A stretch of DNA of 64,000 nucleotides from contig NZ_QPIG01000003.1 of assembly GCF_003337215.1 (NCBI RefSeq), forward strand, positions 186,001 to 250,000, in the 5' to 3' direction. The translations under genes were made by a program, and so were the position numbers. Numbering within the stretch: the stretch's first letter is position 1; the number at the start of each line of letters is the position of its first letter. Origin of the DNA: Oceanihabitans sediminis (lineage in GTDB: Bacteria > Bacteroidota > Bacteroidia > Flavobacteriales > Flavobacteriaceae). Positions 22,944-32,823 of the stretch are shown here, one piece after another. The notes under the pieces are model-generated. The model searched no databases and had not been told where the DNA came from. It worked only from the letters and a program-made list of their open reading frames with translations.

Positions 22944-25900
22944 ATGATGCTTTACAAAACCCTAAAGCAATATTTTGTGCTATTAATTATTTCCTACACG
23001 TTTAGTGTTTCACAAAATATTTCTGCACAAACTATCAGCTTTGGCTCTTCTGGATTAGTTGGTCAAACTGTTTTAAATCCTACTTCTTTAGATTTTGGAC
23101 CAGATGGAAGACTTTACGTTTCACAACAAGATGGAAAAATTTGGGCTTATACCATAAGTCGAGATGCAGCAATTTCTGGTAGCGGAACCTATACAATTAC
23201 CAATACCGAGGTAATTAATACCATTCAAACAGGAATTGTAAATCATAATGACTCTGGTGTTGCAAACACAACACAGCAACGCCTAATCACCGGAATATTA
23301 ACTGCAGGAACACCAACAAACCCTATTATATATGTAACCTCATCCGATTTCTTATTCGGTGGTGGTGGTGCTGGTAGCGATACCAACCTAGATACCAACT
23401 CTAGTATTCTTTCAAAATTAGAATGGACAGGAACTTCTTGGCATAAAATAGATTTGATTAGAGGTTTAGCTCGTTGCGAAGAAAACCATGCTATTAATGG
23501 TATGGACATGTTTGAAAAAGATGGCAACACCTATTTACTTATCTCACAAGGAGGAAACACAAACAAGGGAGCTCCTAGTAATAATTTTGCGGGTACTCCA
23601 GAGTATTTTCTTTCTGGATCTATACTAGTTGCAAATCTAACACAGCTAGAAAGTATGCCGGTATATACAGACCCAAGAACAAATACCGAGTATGTTTACG
23701 ATTTACCAACACTAAACGACCCTACAAGATTAGACATTGATAATACGCATCCGGAATTCCCATATCCTGTTGGACATCCAATGTATAACGCAACCATAGA
23801 CATCAACGACCCCTTTGGTGGAAACAATAGCTTAAACCAAGCTTTTCCAGAGCCAGGAGGACCATTACAGGTTTTTGCTCCTGGCTTTAGAAATGCTTAT
23901 GATATTTTAGTTACAGAAGGCGGAAGAATTTATACTTCAGATAACGGACCAAATTCTCTTTGGGGAGGAGTTCCAAAAATATACGACAGTGCCACAGACC
24001 AATATCTAGGAGATGAAAGCACGATTACTTATGATCCTTTATTGCACTATGTAACCAACGAAATGAATGAATCTGGATCTAGCTTAATTGGTGACCCACT
24101 ACATTATGTAGGAACGATTAACGATTCTAATAAAACTTATTATGGTGGACATCCAATTCCTATTGCAGCATTTCCTTCAAGAGCTAAAGTTATAGCCTAT
24201 CATAAAGTAAATGGAACATGGGAAGCAGCAAGCACACACGATTTCGGAACACTGTTAACAGGTGCTGCTGGTTATTTTAATAATTCCTTTTCCATAGCAG
24301 ATTTTCCAGACGAACCTAGGTTAGCAGAATATCTTTTAGATGAACCAGTGGGAAGCTCAAAAGTAAATATTCTAGATGTTAGAAACTCCTCTACCAATGG
24401 AATTACCGAATACACAGCTTCTAACTTTGGCGGAATCATGCAAGGAAATGTATTAACAGCTTCCTTCAACGGAGACATAAATAGATATAAATTTAATACT
24501 GCGGGAAATGCTATTGAGGAATACGAGGTTATTTTTAGTGGTTTCGGGTCCATTCCTTTAGACGTGATTGCGCAAGGTGATAACGATGTTTTCCCTGGAA
24601 CAGTTTGGGCAGTAACCTATGGTGCAAATAATATTACGGTTTTTGAACCTTCGGATATAGATTGTATACAACCTGGAGAACCAGGATATGACCCAGAAGC
24701 AGATAATGACGGGGATGGCTATACCAACCAAGATGAAATAGATAACGGAACAAATATCTGTTCACAAGGTAGTAAGCCAAAAGATAATGACGGAGACTTT
24801 GTTTCCGACTTAAATGATGATGACGACGATAATGATGGCATTTTAGATGTAAACGATCCTTTTGCTTTAGACCCAGATAACGGTTTAAGTACCAATCTTC
24901 CGGTAAACTTACCTCTATGGAACAACGATCCGGGCACAGGATTCTTCGGATTAGGATTTACAGGCTTAATGCTAGATCCTTCCGGAAACACAGATTATCT
25001 AACCCAATTTAACGAAGAAGATTTATCCTTTGGTGGTGCTGCAGGAAAAGCAACAGTCGATTTAGTGACTAGTGGCGATGCATTAACAAACAACCAAGCT
25101 AATGCGTTTCAGTTTGGTGTGAATGTTGACTCTAACTCCAACCCTTTTACGATTCACTCGAAAATTGAATCCCCTTTCTTCGGAATTAGTGGTTCGCAAA
25201 CAGAACCTGTAGATTATCAATCCTACGGAATTAGTTTAGGAAACGGTGATCAAGACAATTATTTGAAACTCGTTTTAATGAATGGAACTTCTAATGCTGA
25301 TACAGTGCAAGGCTTACAAGTTTTAATGGAAGACAATGGCGTAGTAACACATGATACTGCCTATGATATTCCCGGAATATTAAATGCAGGCTCTGTAAAT
25401 TTATACTTCAGTGTAGACCCTGCTGCCAATACAGCACAACCTTTTTATTCAATTGATGACGGACAAACACTAAATGTATTAGGTGCACCAATAACATTAC
25501 CGCTAAGCTTTTTAGACGCTACAGACAATATAGGTCTTGCCATAGGAATGATTTCCACCTCTAGAGGGGCTACCCCATTTACTGCTACTTGGGATTATTT
25601 TGAAGTGTATGAAAACCAAAACGGCATACTTTCCTCAGAGCCAGAACCTTTAGATTTCGGTCTCACACCAACAGCAAATTCCTTAAGAAAAAAACCTTTA
25701 AAGCTTAGTAATGAAGGAGGCCCAACTGATGACCCTATTACAATTTCAACTTTAAACTTTACTGGAGTAGATGCTGCACTCTTTAGTACAGATGCCGTAT
25801 TTCCTATAGTTGTTAACCCTGGTTCATCGGTACACATTCCTATTAACTTTTTATCTGATAATATAGTAGGTATTAAAAATGCTACGGTAGAAATAACGCA

Positions 25901-27764
25901 CTCCGGAAACAACCCACTAATCACTAATAATGTAACCGGAGAACTTACAGATATTTATCAACCAATAGTTAGGATTAATGCCGGTGGCGCAACCATTGCT
26001 GCTTCAGATGGAGGGCCAGATTGGGAAATAAATAATTCTAATGGCTCAACAACCGGACCTTCCTATACCGTTTCATCTGGTTCAAAATTTGAAATTACTC
26101 CTATGGAATTAGACTATGCAGCTAAAGACGCTTCTATTCCTGCATATATTGATGAGGCTACCTATCTAGAAATCATTCGTACACAACGAAGTATTTCTGC
26201 TAGCTCTACTCCTATGGTATTTTCTATACCTGTTCCAAACGGAGATTATATTGTGAACTTTTACGCAGGAAACCTGTATCACGGAACTAGATTTCCAGGC
26301 TCCCGTATTTTTAGTGTAGATATAGAGGGCGAAAGAAGAATAGATAATTTAGACGTTGTAGCATCTTATGGACACCGTGCTGCAGGGATGATTCAAAATA
26401 ACGTACAAGTAAATGATGGAATCCTAGAAATTGCTTTTTTTAGAAATATAGAAAATCCGCTTGTAAATGCCATAGAAATACTTGGAGTAGCAAATTCTAA
26501 TATTGTCATCGAACCAATCGCAGATATTACTAACTGTGAATTAGAAATATCCGACTTCTCAGCCATAGCTAGTGGAGGAAGTAGCTCTGCTAACTTCACA
26601 TATAGTATTAGTGGACAACCGAGTGGTTTATCTATTGAGCCAACCAACGGACTTATTTATGGAACTATAGATGCGAGTGCTGTTACTGGCGGACCGAATA
26701 ATGACGGTGTACACCAAGTAATAGTTACCGTTTCTAAACCTGGAAGTACAGATGCGACTGAAACCTTTACTTGGACTGTTTTAGAAGACATCGAAGCTCC
26801 TGCATTAACTTGTCTAGCAGACATCGCACAAACAGCAGATGCTGGTACGTGTAGTGCAATCGTAAGTATTGCAGAACCAACAGCCACAGACAATTGTACT
26901 AGCGCTATTACATATTCAGGAACAAGAAGTGACAGTTTAGAGTTAACAGATACATACCCATTAGGAAATACCATTATTACTTGGGTGGCAACAGATGCTG
27001 CTGGAAATAGTTCGGCTACTTGTGAACAAACAATAACGATCACAGATGATGAACTACCTATCATAACTTGTCCGGAAGATATTATAGAAATCATAGCGGA
27101 AGGCGAAACACAAGCTACAGTAGCTATTACAGAACCAACTGCTACAGATAATTGCTCCGGAGCTATAAGTTATAATGGTGTTAGATCGGATGCTTTAGCT
27201 TTAACCGATACCTATCCTTTAGGAGAAACCATTATTACCTGGATTGCAACAGATGCTGCAGGAAATGAATCGGGTGCATGTACACAAACCATAACCGTTA
27301 CGCATTCATACAGCTTAAGCTTAATGGTAAGCTTACAAGGAAGAACCGATTATTCCGGAAGCTATTCCGTAATCATCTATAAGGAAGAGGACTTAGTAAC
27401 ACCAATTCATAGTTTAAATGAAACAGCAGATACTAGTGGAAATATTCTGCTTAGCACAGAACTTATTCCGGGCAACTACAAGGTTTTAGTAAAGCACCCT
27501 CAGTACTTACAGCGACTACTTAATCTAACTTTAGTAGAAAACCAAACAGAAACTATAAGTCCAATGCTGGCAGGAGATATTAACAACGATAATAATGTCA
27601 ATTTCTTAGACTTCGGAATTTTATCTAGTACCTATGGACTAAGTTCCACAGACACTGGGTTTGACAGTCAAGCAGATTTAGACAATAATTTAACCATCAA
27701 CTACTTAGACTTCGGATTACTGTCTGGAAACCATAGCTTGTCTGGTGAAACACAAAATGATTAA
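22944..27764 (+). CDS. Secreted multidomain protein: sugar-dehydrogenase-like propeller, malectin, HYR and dockerin
   Basis: A very large exported protein of 1606 residues with a Sec signal peptide (about 1-29). Domains in order, with rough positions. Residues 30-570 are a GSDH/PQQ-sugar-dehydrogenase-like propeller (DFGPDGRLYVSQQDGKIWAY; FAPGFRNAYDI). Residues 575-645 are an Asp-rich thrombospondin-3-like calcium segment. Residues 650-890 are a beta-sandwich I do not recognise. Residues 900-1000 are Ig-like. Residues 1005-1185 are malectin (IRINAGG). Residues 1190-1280 are Ig-like. Two HYR domains follow (1282-1453). Residues 1454-1539 are a beta-sandwich (SLQGRTDYSG). Residues 1540-1606 are a type I dockerin with both calcium loops (DINNDNNVNFLD and DLDNNLTINYLD). 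No T9SS sorting domain is present, which is unusual for such a protein. The next gene, 11 bases on, encodes a cohesin-like protein. Function is inferred as carbohydrate-related. Confidence 0.88.
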   Translation: MMLYKTLKQYFVLLIISYTFSVSQNISAQTISFGSSGLVGQTVLNPTSLDFGPDGRLYVSQQDGKIWAYTISRDAAISGSGTYTITNTEVINTIQTGIVNHNDSGVANTTQQRLITGILTAGTPTNPIIYVTSSDFLFGGGGAGSDTNLDTNSSILSKLEWTGTSWHKIDLIRGLARCEENHAINGMDMFEKDGNTYLLISQGGNTNKGAPSNNFAGTPEYFLSGSILVANLTQLESMPVYTDPRTNTEYVYDLPTLNDPTRLDIDNTHPEFPYPVGHPMYNATIDINDPFGGNNSLNQAFPEPGGPLQVFAPGFRNAYDILVTEGGRIYTSDNGPNSLWGGVPKIYDSATDQYLGDESTITYDPLLHYVTNEMNESGSSLIGDPLHYVGTINDSNKTYYGGHPIPIAAFPSRAKVIAYHKVNGTWEAASTHDFGTLLTGAAGYFNNSFSIADFPDEPRLAEYLLDEPVGSSKVNILDVRNSSTNGITEYTASNFGGIMQGNVLTASFNGDINRYKFNTAGNAIEEYEVIFSGFGSIPLDVIAQGDNDVFPGTVWAVTYGANNITVFEPSDIDCIQPGEPGYDPEADNDGDGYTNQDEIDNGTNICSQGSKPKDNDGDFVSDLNDDDDDNDGILDVNDPFALDPDNGLSTNLPVNLPLWNNDPGTGFFGLGFTGLMLDPSGNTDYLTQFNEEDLSFGGAAGKATVDLVTSGDALTNNQANAFQFGVNVDSNSNPFTIHSKIESPFFGISGSQTEPVDYQSYGISLGNGDQDNYLKLVLMNGTSNADTVQGLQVLMEDNGVVTHDTAYDIPGILNAGSVNLYFSVDPAANTAQPFYSIDDGQTLNVLGAPITLPLSFLDATDNIGLAIGMISTSRGATPFTATWDYFEVYENQNGILSSEPEPLDFGLTPTANSLRKKPLKLSNEGGPTDDPITISTLNFTGVDAALFSTDAVFPIVVNPGSSVHIPINFLSDNIVGIKNATVEITHSGNNPLITNNVTGELTDIYQPIVRINAGGATIAASDGGPDWEINNSNGSTTGPSYTVSSGSKFEITPMELDYAAKDASIPAYIDEATYLEIIRTQRSISASSTPMVFSIPVPNGDYIVNFYAGNLYHGTRFPGSRIFSVDIEGERRIDNLDVVASYGHRAAGMIQNNVQVNDGILEIAFFRNIENPLVNAIEILGVANSNIVIEPIADITNCELEISDFSAIASGGSSSANFTYSISGQPSGLSIEPTNGLIYGTIDASAVTGGPNNDGVHQVIVTVSKPGSTDATETFTWTVLEDIEAPALTCLADIAQTADAGTCSAIVSIAEPTATDNCTSAITYSGTRSDSLELTDTYPLGNTIITWVATDAAGNSSATCEQTITITDDELPIITCPEDIIEIIAEGETQATVAITEPTATDNCSGAISYNGVRSDALALTDTYPLGETIITWIATDAAGNESGACTQTITVTHSYSLSLMVSLQGRTDYSGSYSVIIYKEEDLVTPIHSLNETADTSGNILLSTELIPGNYKVLVKHPQYLQRLLNLTLVENQTETISPMLAGDINNDNNVNFLDFGILSSTYGLSSTDTGFDSQADLDNNLTINYLDFGLLSGNHSLSGETQND

Positions 27765-27775
27765 AACAAGAAATT

Positions 27776-28567
27776 ATGAAAACGATTAAAAACTTAAGCT
27801 TTAAAATACTTTTGTTACTAACTATCATAGGTAGTTTTAACATGAAAGCGCAAACAAACAATGCATCAGTCGAAACAGTAGACATACTTGCAAGCGTTGA
27901 TGCAAATCCGCCACTCGCAATTGGTGATACATTTACGTATACACTACAAGCAGTTGCAGGTACGACCCCATATACGGTAGTTCAAATATATTTAGAATAT
28001 AATGAAGCCGTTATTCAACTAAATAGTTTAACTCCGGATTATACAGACCTGAATATTCCTTTAGCAAACGATACTTCTGTTCCTGAGGTTATTCGTTATT
28101 CTGCTGGTACTTTGTCGGGTCCTCTTACCGGAACCACCACCTTATTTACAGCTGTCTTTGAAGTTGTAGGTACTTCAGAATTTGTCATGATAACACATGA
28201 CTTAGCTGTTGACGGAAATTCTAATGGCACAGGAGTTGCAGGAACTGCAGGGCTAGATATTACAGGAAGTGTCAACGATATTATTCTAGCTACACTCCAC
28301 ACAGAAACAAATACCTTTAGCAATGCTATCTCCATTTATCCAAACCCAGCAAAGGATGTTGTGAATATTCAACTAAATGCTGCTAATCCAGGTATTCAAT
28401 CTATAAACATGTACACCATAGATGGAAAGCTTGTACTACAAAAGGAAAACATTACTAGCAATAGCATTTCTATAGATACCTCCAAGTTTCATAATGCCAT
28501 CTATTTCATGAAAGTTATATCAACTAAAAATGAAGTAGAGATCTTTAAGATACTTGTCGATCATTAA
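27776..28567 (+). CDS. Cohesin-like protein with T9SS type A sorting domain
   Basis: A 263-residue exported protein. The signal peptide ends near MKAQT (residue 24). Residues about 30-165 have the pattern of a cohesin: an opening strand with PLAIGDTFTYTLQAV, then VVQIYLEYNEAVIQLNSL, TTTLFTAVFEVV, and a closing DITGSVNDIIL. Residues about 185-263 are a T9SS C-terminal sorting domain (ISIYPNPAKDVVNIQL, then NMYTIDGKLVLQ, and the end IYFMKV...EIFKILVDH), which targets the protein to the cell surface. It directly follows the dockerin gene, from which it is separated by 11 bases, and shares its terminator. The natural reading is that this protein holds the dockerin protein on the surface or carries it out. 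The cohesin call rests on pattern and context, not on an alignment. Confidence 0.82.
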   Translation: MKTIKNLSFKILLLLTIIGSFNMKAQTNNASVETVDILASVDANPPLAIGDTFTYTLQAVAGTTPYTVVQIYLEYNEAVIQLNSLTPDYTDLNIPLANDTSVPEVIRYSAGTLSGPLTGTTTLFTAVFEVVGTSEFVMITHDLAVDGNSNGTGVAGTAGLDITGSVNDIILATLHTETNTFSNAISIYPNPAKDVVNIQLNAANPGIQSINMYTIDGKLVLQKENITSNSISIDTSKFHNAIYFMKVISTKNEVEIFKILVDH

Positions 28568-28588
28568 TTAATCCTAATATCGAGTTTA

Positions 28589-28626
28589 AATCAGGGTAGC
28601 ATATAAATGTAACCCTGATTTTTTTT
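28589..28626 (+). terminator. Terminator of the dockerin-cohesin operon
   Basis: Stem AATCAGGGT/ACCCTGATT followed by eight T residues, 22 bases after the cohesin gene. No comparable hairpin lies between the two genes, supporting one transcript. Confidence 0.88.
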
Positions 28627-28764
28627 ATTCTACCCAAGTTACACCTATAAATTAGTCGAAAATATATCTGATAAATCATCAAATAATTCTCATGAAAAGT
28701 CCGTTAGCTATTTAAAGATGCACAATTTTTAAAGTATATTTACACTTTAAAACAGTTTACAGAA

Positions 28765-29319
28765 ATGAATAGATTTTTAAAATGGGTTATAGGATTATTA
28801 GCTATCGCACTGGTTGTGGTTTCTTTTTATTCTTATAAAAATGGTGGCTTATTTAGCAATTCTCTAAGTCCTAAAAAAACAGTTGTTTTTCAAGTGGAAG
28901 ACTTAAAGTTAGAAGTGTTTTATAATAGACCATCCAAAAGAAATCGTGAAGTATTTGGTGCTTTAGTTCCTTACAATAAAGTGTGGCGAACAGGTGCAAA
29001 CGAAGCTACTACTTTTGAAACCAACAAAGCATTAAAAATCGGTAACGATTCTCTTCCTGCTGGAAAATATACGCTATGGACCATCCCGAATGATACTACT
29101 TGGAATGTAATGTTCAATTCAAAACAATATAAGTGGGGTGTTGATATGGAAATGAAACCGATGCGCAAACCAGAATTTGACGTTATTAACGTAAGTGTAC
29201 CCGTAAAAAAACTAGAAACAACCGTAGAGCAATTCACCATAGGATTTGATAATTCTACAGATAATTTATCCCTAACCATGGCCTGGGATGATACTATGGT
29301 TGTAGTTCCTTTAAAATAA
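28765..29319 (+). CDS. DUF2911 domain protein, membrane-anchored
   Basis: A 184-residue protein with one N-terminal membrane helix (WVIGLLAIALVVVSFYSY). It then has a DUF2911 domain: KLEVFYNRPSKRNREVFGALVPY, KVWRTGANEATTFETNKAL, LPAGKYTLWTIP and WNVMFNS. DUF2911 is common in Bacteroidota and its biochemical role is not known to me. The domain would face the periplasm. The gene stands between the dockerin-cohesin operon and meaB with about 200 and 57 bases of spacing, so it may be co-transcribed with meaB. Confidence 0.85.
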   Translation: MNRFLKWVIGLLAIALVVVSFYSYKNGGLFSNSLSPKKTVVFQVEDLKLEVFYNRPSKRNREVFGALVPYNKVWRTGANEATTFETNKALKIGNDSLPAGKYTLWTIPNDTTWNVMFNSKQYKWGVDMEMKPMRKPEFDVINVSVPVKKLETTVEQFTIGFDNSTDNLSLTMAWDDTMVVVPLK

Positions 29320-29376
29320 CACTATATTCTAGTCTAGAATTCTCCTACTAATAATAAGTTATAGATTTAAATTGTC

Positions 29377-30453
29377 GTGACTAAGCAAAAGAAATCAGCA
29401 TTAAAAGAACAGGAAGGTGTTTCACAAAGTGAAATCACTAACAGCATTTCTATAAAAAACATTCAACGAAAACGAAGAGCAAAACCTAGTGTTGAAGATC
29501 TGGTTTCTCAAATTCTAAAAGGAGATATTACGGCTCTAAGTAGAGCAATTACCTTAGTGGAAAGTAAAAATGCTTCACATGTTGAAAAAGCAAATGCTAT
29601 CATAAAATCCTGTTTACCAAATGCCAACAATTCGGTACGAATTGGTATTACCGGAGTCCCTGGAGTTGGAAAAAGTACGTTTATAGAGTCTTTTGGAAAA
29701 TATTTAACGGCACAAGGCAAAAAGGTAGCCGTACTAGCAATCGACCCGAGTAGCTCTCTAACCAAAGGAAGTATATTAGGCGATAAAACAAGAATGGAGG
29801 ACTTAGTAAAAGACAAAAATGCCTTTATAAGACCTTCCCCTTCGGGAGATTCTCTTGGAGGTGTTGCAAGAAAAACTAGGGAAACCATTACGCTTTGTGA
29901 AGCTGCAGGATTTGATACCATTATTATTGAAACTGTTGGTGTGGGACAAAGTGAAACTGCTGTACATAGTATGGTGGACTTCTTCTTACTACTTAAATTA
30001 GCAGGTGCAGGCGATGAGTTACAAGGTATCAAACGAGGAATTATAGAAATGGCAGATGCTATTGCTATCAATAAAGCAGATGGAGAAAATACGAAGTCTG
30101 CCAAAATAGCTAAAGTAGAATTCAATAGAGCTTTACATCTCTATCCTAAAAAAGAATCCTCATGGACGCCTAAAGTGACTTTATGCAGCGCCTTACACAA
30201 CGAAGGAATAGATAATATTTGGAATATTATTCAGGACTATGTAAAAATCACTAGTGAGAATAATTACTTACAGTTTAAAAGAAACGAGCAAAACAAGTTT
30301 TGGCTTATTCAAACTATTGAAGAGCAATTAAAAAGTTCCTTTTTTAATAATGCAGAAATCAAAGCTGCGCTAGAAAAACAATTGCAGCTTATAGAAGACA
30401 ATAAAACAACACCTTTTGCTGCTGCCGATTATCTTCTAGGATTAAGGAGTTAA
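29377..30453 (+). CDS. meaB: Methylmalonyl-CoA mutase-associated GTPase MeaB
   Basis: G-protein chaperone that protects and reloads adenosylcobalamin-dependent methylmalonyl-CoA mutase. It has Walker A GITGVPGVGKSTFIESFG (about residue 90), the DPSSSLTKGSILGDKTRM switch region, ETVGVGQSETAVHSMVDFF and the base motif INKADG. The length of 358 residues is slightly more than usual because of a lysine-rich N-terminal extension. The start is GTG at 29377, since no upstream ATG exists in frame. The C-terminal helices would form the dimer arm. The mutase genes are not in this window. Confidence 0.94.
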   Translation: MTKQKKSALKEQEGVSQSEITNSISIKNIQRKRRAKPSVEDLVSQILKGDITALSRAITLVESKNASHVEKANAIIKSCLPNANNSVRIGITGVPGVGKSTFIESFGKYLTAQGKKVAVLAIDPSSSLTKGSILGDKTRMEDLVKDKNAFIRPSPSGDSLGGVARKTRETITLCEAAGFDTIIIETVGVGQSETAVHSMVDFFLLLKLAGAGDELQGIKRGIIEMADAIAINKADGENTKSAKIAKVEFNRALHLYPKKESSWTPKVTLCSALHNEGIDNIWNIIQDYVKITSENNYLQFKRNEQNKFWLIQTIEEQLKSSFFNNAEIKAALEKQLQLIEDNKTTPFAAADYLLGLRS

Positions 30454-30454
30454 A

Positions 30455-31396
30455 TTACATGAAGTTCTCTTTATACCAATTAACCTGATATCTTACCCCT
30501 TCTAATAAAGTAGTTTTCGGATTGTAGTTTAGTAGCTTTCTAGCCTTATCAATATTTGCTTTGGTACGTAGTTGGTCTCCTGCCCTAGCCTCTACATGAT
30601 TAATCTTTATAGATTTACCAATAACAGCTTCTACAGCTTCAATTCCCTCTTGGGTGGTATGCTCCACCTCTGTTCCTAGATTAATGATTTCACCATCTAA
30701 TTTCCCTTCATTATTAATCACACTTACTACGCCATCTACAATATCTCCAACATAGGTAAAACTACGCAAATGTGATGCACTACCATCAAATAATGGAAAA
30801 GCCGAATCATTAAAAGCACAAGCAATTAGTTTGGTATACATTTTTTCTGGTCTTTCTCGAGGTCCAATCACAGAATATAATCGTAAGGAACAAGCTTTAA
30901 ACTGTTTCTCTCTACTCTTTTGTAAAACCAACTGTTCTGCTGTCAGTTTTGTCACTCCGTAATGCGAAGCAGGTTTCGGAGCTACATCTTCTGGAAAAGT
31001 TGCTTCTAGACCGTATATAGATGAAGTTCCTATGTTTACAAAAAGTTTTAAATCTGTTAGACTTTGTGCGTAGTCAATTAGATTTTTGGTAGCTAGTATA
31101 TTATTGGAGAAATAATCTTCAAATGTAGAAGTTTTAGAAATTCCTGGTTGAGCTGCAAAATGAAAAATATAATTAATGTCTTTTGGAAGCGCTTCCGCTA
31201 AATCGGTATCTCTTAGATCTTTATTTAATACAGGAACCCCTTTGCTTTTCAGTTCTTTTTCATTTAGTTTTTTCAATTCTAAACTATAGTAAGACGAAAA
31301 ATTATCGATACCAATAACATCATGGCCTAATTTTTTCAATCTTTCTGCGGTGTGTGATCCGATAAAACCTGCTGCTCCTGTAACTAATATTTTCAT
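30455..31396 (-). CDS. NAD-dependent sugar epimerase/dehydratase
   Basis: Short-chain dehydrogenase of the extended type, acting on nucleotide sugars. It has GAAGFIGSHTAERL (NAD-binding glycine motif), DNFSSYYS, HFAAQPGIS, the catalytic SSIYG and YGVTK (Tyr-x-x-x-Lys), and RLYSVIGPRERPEKMYTKLI. It most resembles UDP-glucuronate 4-epimerase or UDP-glucose 4-epimerase, 313 residues, complete. It lies convergent to meaB, 1 base apart, and divergent from a family 2 glycosyltransferase, which suggests glycan work. The exact substrate cannot be fixed. Confidence 0.87.
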   Translation of the reverse strand: MKILVTGAAGFIGSHTAERLKKLGHDVIGIDNFSSYYSLELKKLNEKELKSKGVPVLNKDLRDTDLAEALPKDINYIFHFAAQPGISKTSTFEDYFSNNILATKNLIDYAQSLTDLKLFVNIGTSSIYGLEATFPEDVAPKPASHYGVTKLTAEQLVLQKSREKQFKACSLRLYSVIGPRERPEKMYTKLIACAFNDSAFPLFDGSASHLRSFTYVGDIVDGVVSVINNEGKLDGEIINLGTEVEHTTQEGIEAVEAVIGKSIKINHVEARAGDQLRTKANIDKARKLLNYNPKTTLLEGVRYQVNWYKENFM

Positions 31397-31487
31397 AATG
31401 ATAGAATTACATTAAAAGTAACATTTTTTTTCGGAAATATTCCTTTCCACAAAAAAGAATACATTTGTATTCTCAATTCTTTCTATT

Positions 31488-32204
31488 ATGCACTTTCAGT
31501 TCACCATAATTATTCCTGTTTATAACGAAGAAGATAATTTACTTCGTTTGGAAAAAGAGCTGCTTTTATATCTTGAAATTGCAAATAAAAAATCTAAAGT
31601 GCTTTTTGTTAATGATGGTTCTTCAGATAAAAGCCAAGAAATCATCGAAGCTATTTGCAGTAGAAACCCTGCTTTTACTTTTATAAGTTTCAAGGTTAAC
31701 AAAGGATTAAGCGCAGCTTTAAAAGCTGGTTTCGACTTTACAAACACGGAATTAGTTGGCTATATAGATAGCGATTTACAAACGTCGCCAAAGGATTTCA
31801 ATTTACTATTAAGTCATATTAATACTTTTGACTTGGTGACAGGAATGCGAACAAACAGAAAGGACAGTCTTTTAAAAAAACTTTCGTCTAAAACAGCAAA
31901 CAGCTTTAGAAAGCTTTTTACCAAAGACGGTATGGATGACACAAATTGTCCGCTTAAAGTACTAAGAACAGATTATGCTAAAAACATTCCTATGTTTAAC
32001 GGCCTACATAGGTTTTTACCTGCAATGGTTTTATTACAAGGCGGAAAGATAAAACAGATTCCTGTGAAGCACTTTCCTAGACTTGCTGGTGATTCTAAAT
32101 TTGGGTTTTGGAATAGATCCATTGGACCTTTTATAGATTGTTTTGTTTTTCTATGGATGAAAAAGAAATACATCAACTATACCGTTAGCAAACAAAATAT
32201 TTAA
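31488..32204 (+). CDS. Glycosyltransferase family 2 (dolichol-phosphate mannose synthase-like)
   Basis: GT-A fold transferase, 238 residues, without the C-terminal membrane helices found in some relatives. It has IIIPVYNEEDNLLRLEKEL at the N-terminus, FVNDGSSDKSQEII, and YIDSDLQTSPKDF with the DxD-like metal site (about residue 88). Such proteins transfer a sugar from a nucleotide donor to a polyprenyl phosphate. A TACATTTG box lies at 31460-31467 upstream, but no -33 TTG is seen. It is divergent from the epimerase gene and convergent with the PAP2 phosphatase. Confidence 0.88.
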   Translation: MHFQFTIIIPVYNEEDNLLRLEKELLLYLEIANKKSKVLFVNDGSSDKSQEIIEAICSRNPAFTFISFKVNKGLSAALKAGFDFTNTELVGYIDSDLQTSPKDFNLLLSHINTFDLVTGMRTNRKDSLLKKLSSKTANSFRKLFTKDGMDDTNCPLKVLRTDYAKNIPMFNGLHRFLPAMVLLQGGKIKQIPVKHFPRLAGDSKFGFWNRSIGPFIDCFVFLWMKKKYINYTVSKQNI

Positions 32205-32216
32205 AGAAAATATCGC

Positions 32217-32801
32217 TTATTTTTCTACAGGAAGCGTTTCCACAAATCGTTTTAAAATATAACCTAAGAGTTTATAAAACATAAATCCAGAAAGCGCTCC
32301 GAAAGTCAATCCACAAACAATATCTAGCGGATAATGAACGCCAACATAAATTCGGCTATAAGCAACAAATGCACTCCAAAATAGTAAAATAAAAATGAGG
32401 TTTTTATAATACGGACGTAGCAATAAACCTGCAAAAACAGCTGCAGACATGGAGTTTGAAGAATGACCAGAAAAGAAACCATACCTACCACAGCGTTCAG
32501 CTATAAAACGCATAGACTCCATAACCCCTTCTTGTCGGCAAGGTCTAAAACGCTTAAATCCGTGCTTAAAGATATTGGTAATTTGATCTGTAAACGTAAT
32601 CATCAACACAATAACAAGAACAGAAATCAATAAGGTTTTTAGACCAAAGTGCTTATAAATTAAATACAATAATAAAGCATAAAGAGGAGCAAATGTTAAC
32701 TTATCTGTAACTACAAGCCAAAAAGCATCCCAAGTTTCAGAACCTAGATTATTTAAAAATAAAAATAAGTCTTGATCGTATTGTATTAATTGGTCTATCA
32801 T
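32217..32801 (-). CDS. PAP2-family membrane phosphatase
   Basis: Integral-membrane lipid phosphatase, 194 residues, with five or six hydrophobic segments. All three catalytic motifs are visible: KHGFKRFRPCRQ (motif 1, about 74-85), FFSGHSSNS (motif 2, catalytic His), and YSRIYVGVHYPLDIVCG (motif 3, His and Asp). Likely substrates are undecaprenyl pyrophosphate or phosphatidate-like lipids; its position beside a polyprenyl-type glycosyltransferase fits the former. Function beyond the family is inference. Confidence 0.9.
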   Translation of the reverse strand: MIDQLIQYDQDLFLFLNNLGSETWDAFWLVVTDKLTFAPLYALLLYLIYKHFGLKTLLISVLVIVLMITFTDQITNIFKHGFKRFRPCRQEGVMESMRFIAERCGRYGFFSGHSSNSMSAAVFAGLLLRPYYKNLIFILLFWSAFVAYSRIYVGVHYPLDIVCGLTFGALSGFMFYKLLGYILKRFVETLPVEK

Positions 32802-32823
32802 ATTAAAAGCAGAATTGTATTAA

